From Candidatus Omnitrophota bacterium (lineage in GTDB: Bacteria; Omnitrophota; Gorgyraeia; Gygaellales; Profunditerraquicolaceae): DNA of 39,115 nt. Below the pieces are notes generated by a model. It did not search any database. It saw only the letters and a program-made list of their open reading frames with translations, and was not told the origin of the DNA. The position numbers were made by a program, and so were the translations under genes. The DNA is taken from contig JAHKAP010000036.1 of the NCBI GenBank assembly GCA_018825985.1, positions 1 to 39,115 on the forward strand, read 5' to 3'. The number at the start of each line of letters is the position of its first letter. Position 1 is the stretch's first letter. Positions 9,297 through 16,821 of this stretch are shown piece by piece.

Positions 9297-11222
9297 ATGA
9301 GAAGAGGCACATTTATAATAATCTTGTTCGCGTTCTTAGTTTGTTTAACTACCTTCCCGCTGATTTTAAAAATAGGCACTCACATTCCGGGATTTTTCTC
9401 AACCGATGAGCCTTATGGCGCGCTCTGGGACAGCTGGCGGATAAGCAATAGCTTTGATAACGGGCTGGGTTTTAAACATAGTGATTTTATCGCTTATCCT
9501 TTTGGTTATGATCTATATGTCTCGGCATTTTTCTCTTTTCTCTGGATAGGAATTACTTATGTCTTGAGCATTATTACAACCCCGGTCCTGACATACAATC
9601 TTCAGGTTCTGACAAATTTATTTTTATCCGCCGTATTTACTTATTTATTGGTATTTAAGCTTACCAAAAATAGATTTAGCGCTATTTTCAGCGGCGTAAT
9701 CTTTGCATTTTGCCCTTATCAGTTTGTCAGGGGGTGGCAGCATTTGGGGTTGACCTATAATCAGTGGATACCCTTAGCCTTATTCGCGGCAATTAGTTTA
9801 AGAGAGGCCGGTACGCTCCGGGTGAAGATCTTATTTTTAATAAGTCTATTACTCGCCTTGTCTTTTGATTTTTCTGTAATGTATTTTACAGCGGTAACAG
9901 TATCTCTGCTTATAATATATACTCTTATTTATAAATGGAGAATAAAGTTATTCCGGAACAGGCTATTATTCAGGGATGATTGGGTTTATTTAAAGAAGAT
10001 AGTAGTATTATCAGCCCTGGCCTTTGTTATTTTAATGCCCCAATTCTTTCCGATAATAAAAAATGTTTTTAAATTATCCTCATCTACGCAGGCCCAGGCA
10101 ATAAATGCTTATCATCGGCCTTTTGAAGATCTATTTGAACAGTCGGCAAAGCCCTTGAGTTATTTGCTCCCTTCCACCGCGCATCCCCTATTTGGCAAAT
10201 TTACCGAACAATATGTCGGGACCCAGGCTTACGGGGTCAGCTTTACCGAGCATACCCTTTATTTAGGCTGGGTGCCGCTGATATTGGCATTTGTGGCTTT
10301 TAGAAGATGGAGGAAAGGCAAAAAACTCAGGGATAGTCCCCAGAAAGCGGGGGCAGTTAAAGAGGAAATAAATCTTAGGGACAGTCCCCAAAGAGCGGGG
10401 ACAGTAAAATTGGAAATAAACCTCAGGGACAGTCCCCCAAAAGCGGGGACAGTCCCTATGGATTTTTATATTGGGTTCTTTGTATTTTTGGCGATTACTA
10501 CCTGGTTGTTCTCTCAGCCTCCATGGTGGAATTTATTCGGTTTTAAGATCTATTTACCGTCGTTTTTTATGTATAAGATTTTACCGATGTATAGGGCATA
10601 TTGCCGGTTCGGGATAGTTTTGATGCTGGCCATAGCTGTATTGGCCGGGTTTGGGCTAAAATTTGTTTTGGAAAAGCGCAAAAATAGAACAGCTAAAGCT
10701 GGCATGTTTATTTTATTGTGTGCCCTGGTATTATTTGAATTCTGGAATTACCCTCCGTTTAAGGTAATAGAGGTGTCTAAGTTTCCTGCGGCGTATAACT
10801 GGTTAAGAGAAGAGCCTGCCGGCATTGTTATCGCCGAATACCCGTTAGATGCCAGGGATCAGAATGAATTCTATAAATATTACCAGGTCCGCCATAATAA
10901 GAAGATGATAAATGGATCTATTAGAGGGACCTATGCCAATAAAGTGATCCAGGAGGCGATCCAGCTATCTGATCTGCGTACTGCGGGGATCTTGAAATGG
11001 CTGGGAGTCAGGTATGTGTTAGTTCATCAGGATAGATACCTTAATACGGAGTTAATCGAGCTTAAAGAGGAATTGTCAAAAATTAATAAAAATCACGGGC
11101 TGAAGCTGATTAAGAGTTTTCCTGCAGAGCAATGCCCAAAAGAAGACGAGATGTGTATTCAAAAAACCGGGCCGATTGATGTTTATGAGGTAGTGGCAGA
11201 GCCGCTAAAACCAAAGGAATGA
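9297..11222 (+). CDS. Polytopic membrane protein (GT-C/YfhO-like, putative glycosyltransferase) with an in-frame triplicated REP insertion
   Basis: 641 aa, many hydrophobic segments; contains LRDSPQKAGAVKEEIN-LRDSPQRAGTVKLEIN-LRDSPPKAGTV. Confidence 0.7.
   Translation: MRRGTFIIILFAFLVCLTTFPLILKIGTHIPGFFSTDEPYGALWDSWRISNSFDNGLGFKHSDFIAYPFGYDLYVSAFFSFLWIGITYVLSIITTPVLTYNLQVLTNLFLSAVFTYLLVFKLTKNRFSAIFSGVIFAFCPYQFVRGWQHLGLTYNQWIPLALFAAISLREAGTLRVKILFLISLLLALSFDFSVMYFTAVTVSLLIIYTLIYKWRIKLFRNRLLFRDDWVYLKKIVVLSALAFVILMPQFFPIIKNVFKLSSSTQAQAINAYHRPFEDLFEQSAKPLSYLLPSTAHPLFGKFTEQYVGTQAYGVSFTEHTLYLGWVPLILAFVAFRRWRKGKKLRDSPQKAGAVKEEINLRDSPQRAGTVKLEINLRDSPPKAGTVPMDFYIGFFVFLAITTWLFSQPPWWNLFGFKIYLPSFFMYKILPMYRAYCRFGIVLMLAIAVLAGFGLKFVLEKRKNRTAKAGMFILLCALVLFEFWNYPPFKVIEVSKFPAAYNWLREEPAGIVIAEYPLDARDQNEFYKYYQVRHNKKMINGSIRGTYANKVIQEAIQLSDLRTAGILKWLGVRYVLVHQDRYLNTELIELKEELSKINKNHGLKLIKSFPAEQCPKEDEMCIQKTGPIDVYEVVAEPLKPKE
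10326..10457. repeat. Three tandem 48-bp REP-like units (GGGACAGTCCCC...GCGGGGACAG) within the CDS
   Basis: Units at 10326-10373, 10374-10421 and 10422-~10457; each has palindromic GGGACAGTCCCC and GCGGGGACAGT arms. Confidence 0.9.
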
Positions 11223-11240
11223 GGACCGGTTGTATGATGT

Positions 11241-11361
11241 CTTGCGCCGCAAAAGCCTTTGCGGCACCAAGCAAAAAATAATCGCCAGCCGGCAGATATT
11301 GAGGTACTTGCGCCGCAAAAGCCTTTGCGGCACCAAGCAAAAAATAATCGCCAGTTGGCAT
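11241..11361. repeat. Tandem repeat, two copies of CTTGCGCCGCAAAAGCCTTTGCGGCACCAAGCAAAAAATAATCGCCAGYYGGCA, period 66 bp
   Basis: 48-bp core identical at 11241-11288 and 11307-11354; GCCGCAAA/TTTGCGGC stem in each. Confidence 0.93.
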
Positions 11362-11368
11362 TTTTTGC

Positions 11369-11397
11369 TTGACAAAACTTGTTTTATAGGTTATATT
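11369..11397 (+). promoter_or_regulatory. Sigma70-type promoter, TTGACA-N17-TATATT, ahead of the toxin-antitoxin-like pair
   Basis: TTGACA 11369-11374, 17-nt spacer, TATATT 11392-11397; CTATA/TATAG dyads downstream. Confidence 0.7.
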
Positions 11398-11440
11398 CTA
11401 TATTAGATATAGATTATATACTATATAAGAGGATAGAAGA

Positions 11441-12151
11441 ATGGATGTCCAGATTAGAAAGGCCCAGGAAAAAGTTTTAAAAGAATTATCGAAAAAACGG
11501 TGGAATTTTGCGTTGGCCGGAGGAACGGCTCTAGAATTATTTTATCTGCATCATCGGTTTTCCGCTGATTTGGACTTTTTTTATCCGGTTTATGCTTTGA
11601 AAGAGATAGATGAAATCATTTCTGATCTTGCAAAATCTCTGAAGGTCAAAATAAAGCTTGAGGGTGAATTTGTTGCCAGCCGGAAGGCGCGGGTAAGGTT
11701 TTATAATATGCCTGTGAAAACTTCTAAAAGGCCGCTTAAGATTGATTTTGTAGAAGATGTTTTATTTTCTTCTCCGCGGATCAATATAGTAAATGGCATT
11801 AGGGTGTATAGCGTTGAGAATATTTATCTGCAAAAGATATCCGCTATCACAGGGGCCGGGTTAGAAAAAGACTCTATCGGTAGAGATTTTACCGAAGGGC
11901 GCAGGGAGGCCAGGGATATATTTGATATCTACATACTTTCGAAAAATATTTGCGCTTTGCATATATTTTTACGTAGGCAGCCATCTCATATGCAAAGAGG
12001 AATGATCCACTGGTATCAAACCTACTCTCGCCAGGATACTAAATTAGCATTATTGGATATGGATATATATGATAAGAATTTTAACAGTAAGGATATGATT
12101 ACTTATTTGGACGGCGAAATCAAGAAATTCATAGAACAGGTGCTGGAATGA
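11441..12151 (+). CDS. Nucleotidyltransferase AbiEii/AbiGii-family toxin-like protein
   Basis: FALAGGTALELFYLHHRFSADLDFF and RPLKIDFVEDV, typical of the AbiEii family; AGAGGA RBS. Confidence 0.85.
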   Translation: MDVQIRKAQEKVLKELSKKRWNFALAGGTALELFYLHHRFSADLDFFYPVYALKEIDEIISDLAKSLKVKIKLEGEFVASRKARVRFYNMPVKTSKRPLKIDFVEDVLFSSPRINIVNGIRVYSVENIYLQKISAITGAGLEKDSIGRDFTEGRREARDIFDIYILSKNICALHIFLRRQPSHMQRGMIHWYQTYSRQDTKLALLDMDIYDKNFNSKDMITYLDGEIKKFIEQVLE

Positions 12152-12657
12152 AGATGAATATTACCAAATATTTCTGGGATTTAAATGACGTTGCGCTAAA
12201 GGAGGCTGTTAAAATACTTAATAATCCTGGCCATCCTAAATATTTAAGTAGGATGTTTAGCCTTCTTTCGCGCTGTGACAAGCCTAAGGATTTGTTTTCG
12301 GTTATATCGAAAAAAGATTTTATTGATATGTGGCCTAGGTTGCGTTCTTATTGGGTCAAGGTTGGCGGGCCTTCTGATTTCCGCGATTGGTGGGAAGCGA
12401 TTTATGAGCAGCTCATTAAAGAATATAGTATAAAAGAAACAAAAAACTATGATAATTCGAGTATTTCAAAAAAAATCGGAGAGATGATTAAACGGGAAAG
12501 AATTAATCGGAATTTCAGTCAAAAGGAATTGGCTTTAAGGGTAGGGATGAAGCAGCCGGATGTCTCAGAGATTGAAGAGGGGAAGAAGAATATTACCCTG
12601 GATACCCTTAGCCGTTTATGTAAAGTTTTAGAAATTGGAAATATAGAAATAGGTTAA
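12148..12657 (+). CDS. HTH (XRE/Cro-CI) domain protein, putative cognate antitoxin/regulator
   Basis: C-terminal IGEMIKRERINRNFSQKELALRVGMKQPDVSEIEEGKKNITLDTLSRLCKVLEI; ATGA overlap with toxin-like gene. Confidence 0.85.
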   Translation: MKMNITKYFWDLNDVALKEAVKILNNPGHPKYLSRMFSLLSRCDKPKDLFSVISKKDFIDMWPRLRSYWVKVGGPSDFRDWWEAIYEQLIKEYSIKETKNYDNSSISKKIGEMIKRERINRNFSQKELALRVGMKQPDVSEIEEGKKNITLDTLSRLCKVLEIGNIEIG

Positions 12658-12660
12658 TAT

Positions 12661-14478
12661 ATGTATATCTTAGGCATATCTTGTTTTTACCACGACAGCG
12701 CGGCGGCATTGATCCGGGACGGGGAGATCATTAGCGCGGCCCAGGAAGAGCGCTTTACCCGTAAGAAACACGATTTTAACTTTCCCAGGAATGCCGCGGA
12801 TTGGTGTTTTAAAAGCTCGGGAATCAGCGCTAAAGATGTAGATTTAGTGGTTTTTTATGATAAGCCTTTTATTAAGTTTGAGAGGATATTGGAAACCTAT
12901 CTGTCATATGCCCCTTCCGGAATAAAACAATTTATCCAGGCAATTCCGTTATGGCTAAAACAAAAGCTATGGATTCCGGATTTAATCCGTCAGGAATTGG
13001 GTTACAATGGTAAGGTTCTTTTTACTGAACACCATGAATCTCACGCTGCCAGCGCGTTTTATCCTTCGCCGTATCAGGATGCTGCATTTCTGACTATAGA
13101 TGGCGTTGGCGAATGGGATACTGCCAGTTTCGGAGTTGGAAAAGATAATGATATTGAGATACTTTATACCTTAAGATTTCCCCATTCCTTAGGGTTATTA
13201 TATTCGGCATTTACTTATTATGCCGGGTTTAGGGTTAATTCCGGAGAGTATAAATTAATGGGCCTGGCGCCTTACGGAGAGCCGAAATACGCTGATTTGA
13301 TCCTTAAAGAATTAATTGATTTAAAAGAAGACGGTTCTTTTAAAATGAATATGCGTTATTTCGGATACGCGAATGGCCTGCGGATGACTAATTGGAAGTT
13401 TGAAAAGTTATTCGGTGGGCTTCCCAGAAAACCCGAAAGCAGGATTACTCAGAAAGATATGGATGCCGCCGCCTCCATTCAGGAAATTACCGAAGAGATT
13501 ATGCTGCGTATGGCCAGGCATGTTCATAAAATCACCGGAAAGGATAAATTGTGTTTGGCTGGCGGTGTAGCCTTAAACTGTGTAGGTAACGGTAAGATAT
13601 TAAGAGAAGGGCCTTTTAAAGAGGTCTGGGTTCAGCCGGCTTCAGGCGATGCCGGAGCAGCGTTAGGCGCCGCGCTTTTAGGTTGGTATAAATATCTGGG
13701 GAATAAGCGGCATACTGATGGAGTAAATGATTTGCAGAAAGCTTCTTTGATCGGCCCGGAGTTTAAGGATGATCAGATAGAAGTTTTTTTGAAAAAAGAG
13801 AATGCCGCGTATAAAATAATTTCATATATAGATCTTCCGAAAACTGTTGCTGATCTGATTGCTAAGGGTAATGTTATCGGGTGGTTTGAAGGGAGGATGG
13901 AATTTGGGCCCAGGGCTTTAGGCGCCAGGAGTATCATCGGTGATGCCCGCAGCCCTGAGATGCAATCTAAAATGAATTTAAAAATTAAATATAGAGAATC
14001 GTTTAGGCCCTTTGCTCCTTCGGTTTTAAAGGAAGAAGTTGCTAATTGGTTTGATATGGTTAAAGAAAGCCCCTATATGTTGGTAGTGGCTCCGGTAAGA
14101 GAGGATAAGAAGGTAGGTAGCGATAATTTGGGTAATAGTTTATCAGGTTTTGATAAATTAAAAGTAAAGCGTTCGCAGATCCCGGCGGTTACCCATGTTG
14201 ATTATTCAGCCCGGATCCAGACCGTAAAAAGAGAGGATAATCCGCTATATTATGATATGATAAATGAGTTTTTTAAAAGCACCGGATGCCCGGTTATAAT
14301 CAACACTTCTTTTAATGTCCGGGGAGAACCTTTAGTCTGTTCTCCTGAAGATGCTTTTAAGTGTTTTAGGCGTACTGAAATGGATTATCTGGTAATGGGA
14401 AGCTTCTTGCTGGATAAGAAAGAGCAGAAGGCCATCGAGAGGGATACTGAGTGGAAAAAAGAGTTTGAGCTTGATTAA
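12661..14478 (+). CDS. Carbamoyltransferase, NodU/CmcH/SxtI family
   Basis: ILGISCFYHDSAAALIRDGEIISAAQEERFTRKKHD; HHESHAASAFYPSP; FGPRALGARSIIGDAR; PVIINTSFNVRGEPLVCSPEDA. Confidence 0.96.
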   Translation: MYILGISCFYHDSAAALIRDGEIISAAQEERFTRKKHDFNFPRNAADWCFKSSGISAKDVDLVVFYDKPFIKFERILETYLSYAPSGIKQFIQAIPLWLKQKLWIPDLIRQELGYNGKVLFTEHHESHAASAFYPSPYQDAAFLTIDGVGEWDTASFGVGKDNDIEILYTLRFPHSLGLLYSAFTYYAGFRVNSGEYKLMGLAPYGEPKYADLILKELIDLKEDGSFKMNMRYFGYANGLRMTNWKFEKLFGGLPRKPESRITQKDMDAAASIQEITEEIMLRMARHVHKITGKDKLCLAGGVALNCVGNGKILREGPFKEVWVQPASGDAGAALGAALLGWYKYLGNKRHTDGVNDLQKASLIGPEFKDDQIEVFLKKENAAYKIISYIDLPKTVADLIAKGNVIGWFEGRMEFGPRALGARSIIGDARSPEMQSKMNLKIKYRESFRPFAPSVLKEEVANWFDMVKESPYMLVVAPVREDKKVGSDNLGNSLSGFDKLKVKRSQIPAVTHVDYSARIQTVKREDNPLYYDMINEFFKSTGCPVIINTSFNVRGEPLVCSPEDAFKCFRRTEMDYLVMGSFLLDKKEQKAIERDTEWKKEFELD

Positions 14479-14485
14479 AACGAAC

Positions 14486-14560
14486 GGGGACGGTTCTGAA
14501 ATCAAAGCTAAAGTGTCCCCTTTTAGGGGACACTTTAAGATTAAGTTGAGAACCGTCCCC
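14486..14560. repeat. REPIN-like nested palindrome, GGGGACGGTTCT ... AGAACCGTCCCC enclosing AAAGTGTCCCC-TTTTA-GGGGACACTTT
   Basis: Outer arms 14486-14497/14549-14560; inner 11-bp perfect stem 14510-14520/14526-14536. Confidence 0.9.
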
Positions 14561-14577
14561 AAGTTGAGGATGCTATA

Positions 14578-14979
14578 ATGGAAAACTTGAAGACAGATGA
14601 AAGGTCGCTTAGAAAGTATGGGATAACCATGTTTGTGGCTTTGGTTATTATCGGGACTATTTTACTGTTTAAGCAGAAACCGGTTTATATCTGGTTTTAC
14701 GGAATAGGTTCATTATTCCTGGTTTTAGGGGTTGCTATCCCGGGCTCATTAAAGCAGGTGTATATAATTTGGATGAAGCTGGCTTTTGTTCTGGGATGGA
14801 TCAATACCAGGATAATCCTGGCTTTAATGTTCTACCTGGTTTTTACGCCTATTGGCCTGGTGATGAAGTTATTTGGAAAGGATTTGTTAGATAGAAAAAT
14901 TGAGAAGAATAAAGAATCTTATTGGAAAAAAAGAGAGGTTAAAAAGTTTAACCCGATGGATTACGAACATCAATTTTAA
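14578..14979 (+). CDS. SxtJ family membrane protein
   Basis: 133 aa with TM segments; VLGWINTRIILALMFYLVFTPIGLVMKLFGKDLLDRKIEKNKESYWKKRE is typical of SxtJ-family proteins next to carbamoyltransferases. Confidence 0.82.
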   Translation: MENLKTDERSLRKYGITMFVALVIIGTILLFKQKPVYIWFYGIGSLFLVLGVAIPGSLKQVYIIWMKLAFVLGWINTRIILALMFYLVFTPIGLVMKLFGKDLLDRKIEKNKESYWKKREVKKFNPMDYEHQF

Positions 14980-15010
14980 ATGGATAACGGGACAGTTCTT
15001 TTATACAGAA

Positions 15011-15162
15011 GGACCAGGTCCCTTTGATCTAACTTTATATGATCCAATATGTTCTGATGAGTCAGTTTTGAGTCTCATTGAATAAAATAAATAGTAAAAG
15101 TTAAATGTGGCTTAATGTAACTAACATATACCGCAATTATTTATAACGAAGGGACCTGGTCC
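15011..15162. repeat. Inverted repeat pair GGACCAGGTCCCTT / AAGGGACCTGGTCC flanking a short AT-rich non-coding segment
   Basis: 14-bp perfect inverted arms at 15011-15024 and 15149-15162. Confidence 0.75.
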
Positions 15163-15178
15163 TGTTTAGGAGGGGAAA

Positions 15179-15337
15179 ATGGGGAAATTGAGTATTGTTA
15201 AGGAATTTTGGATGTTTTTAAGGGTGCGCAAACGCTGGTGGCTTACGCCTATTATCGTAATGCTTTTATTATTGGGCTTACTGATCTTTTTTGCCCAATC
15301 TTCGGCTGTAGCGCCTTTTATCTACACGCTGTTTTAA
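15179..15337 (+). CDS. DUF5989/SxtK-like 52-aa membrane protein (absent from ORF track)
   Basis: Manual translation MGKLSIVKEFWMFLRVRKRWWLTPIIVMLLLLGLLIFFAQSSAVAPFIYTLF*; RBS AGGAGGGG; below the track length cutoff. Confidence 0.9.
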   Translation: MGKLSIVKEFWMFLRVRKRWWLTPIIVMLLLLGLLIFFAQSSAVAPFIYTLF

Positions 15338-15349
15338 TCGGGGGAATAA

Positions 15350-16108
15350 ATGAAGAAAGTTTTAATTGTTGTTGCGGCTATATTCTTATGTTTATTTATT
15401 ATAAGCTATTTTAATGCCAGGCCGGATTCGGCCTTAGCCATTCTGGCCAAAAAAGGCGCAAGCCCAACCGGGGATCTTAAATACCGGGTATATCTGCTGG
15501 GGATTTTGCCGGTAGGCGAAGCTGTGTTATATTCAGCAAATAAAGAAGATTACCAGGCACAGCCAGTATATCATTTGAGAGCTGAAGCCAGGTCCTTAAA
15601 AATATTTTCTAAGTTTTTTAGCGGTTTCGCGGTATTGGATTCATATATTGATACCGTCAGCTTTAATCCCAGGTTATTTAAGCAGAAGGTGAAGTTTTCA
15701 GGCAAGCCGGATATCAACAAAGAGGTTTTTTACGATCAGGACGGAAATGTAATGGCTTTATTGGGAGTCAAGCGGCAGATCATGCCAAATACCCAGGATC
15801 CGCTATCGTTAATATATAAATTCCGGCATATGGATTTTGATAAAGTTAAAGATTTCGACCTTAGCCTGAATACTAATCAGAAGAATTATATGATCAAGGG
15901 GACGGCTTCCGTAAGCGAGACCAGTTTAAGCAAGGTTATTTATAAGACTGCCTTGGTCAATGCCGAGATCAGAAGGCGGGATAAGAACCCTTATCATAAA
16001 TCCAGGATCAGTATATTGTTCTTGAAAGGCAGGGAGAATGTGCCTCTGTTGATCAAGGTTATTGCCAGCGGTTTTTTGATCAACGCTAAATTAGTAGAGA
16101 TAAAATAA
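15350..16108 (+). CDS. DUF3108-like exported/membrane-anchored protein
   Basis: N-terminal hydrophobic segment; LKYRVYLLGILPVGEAVL...HLRAEARS, PLSLIYKFR pattern. Confidence 0.65.
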   Translation: MKKVLIVVAAIFLCLFIISYFNARPDSALAILAKKGASPTGDLKYRVYLLGILPVGEAVLYSANKEDYQAQPVYHLRAEARSLKIFSKFFSGFAVLDSYIDTVSFNPRLFKQKVKFSGKPDINKEVFYDQDGNVMALLGVKRQIMPNTQDPLSLIYKFRHMDFDKVKDFDLSLNTNQKNYMIKGTASVSETSLSKVIYKTALVNAEIRRRDKNPYHKSRISILFLKGRENVPLLIKVIASGFLINAKLVEIK

Positions 16109-16818
16109 TGGTAGTTAATTCCGGAGAAAGAATCCTATTAGAAAAAGAGACGCCGTTAATGATTACGCGGCATCTTTGGGCGTATAGGTTTGCCAGGGAT
16201 TATGCGCTAGGCAAGACAGTCCTTGAAATAGGCTGCGGAGAAGGTTATGGCAGCCATTATCTGGCTGAAGCCGCTCAAAAGATTACCGCCATAGATTATA
16301 ACCAGGAAGTTATCAAATATGCCCGGGAAAAATACGCCAAAGATAATCTGCGATTTATTTGTCTGGATGTAAAAGACTTAAATTCTTTGGGCGATAAATT
16401 CGACATGATCTGTTGTTTCCAGGTTATTGAGCATATTAATGATCCGGATGCGTTTCTTGCGGCGATACCCGCTTTATTAAATAATGACGGTATTTTTATC
16501 TGCTCAACCCCTAATAAATTGGATATGTCCCCAAATAGCCCTGATCCGGTTAATAAATTTCACGTGAAAGAGTATTTGATCCGGGAATTCAGGGAGTTAT
16601 TGGGCAGGCATTTTAACAAGATTGAAATGTTTGGCTTAAAAAGAAGCCAGAGGTTAAATTTTTTCCGCCGGCTTAAGAAAATAGGCATATTCAATTTTTT
16701 TCCGGATAAAATCAATCCGGTAAATAAATTTTACAGCCGAATAGACTATAGTAATTTTGCAGTAGTAAGAGATAATATTGATAAAACCCTGGATTTTATA
16801 GCAGTCTGCGGAAAATAG
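16108..16818 (+). CDS. Class I SAM-dependent methyltransferase
   Basis: TVLEIGCGEGYGSHYLAEAAQKITAIDYN; FQVIEHINDP. Confidence 0.88.
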   Translation: MVVNSGERILLEKETPLMITRHLWAYRFARDYALGKTVLEIGCGEGYGSHYLAEAAQKITAIDYNQEVIKYAREKYAKDNLRFICLDVKDLNSLGDKFDMICCFQVIEHINDPDAFLAAIPALLNNDGIFICSTPNKLDMSPNSPDPVNKFHVKEYLIREFRELLGRHFNKIEMFGLKRSQRLNFFRRLKKIGIFNFFPDKINPVNKFYSRIDYSNFAVVRDNIDKTLDFIAVCGK

Positions 16819-16821
16819 CAC

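Noticed and set aside
14900-15085. 61-aa + strand ORF from the track
   Set aside because: Overlaps the SxtJ-like gene end in another frame and runs into repeat sequence; no family resemblance.
15208-15414. 68-aa + strand ORF from the track
   Set aside because: Out of frame with the DUF5989-like CDS (15179-15337) and overlaps the start of the DUF3108-like gene.
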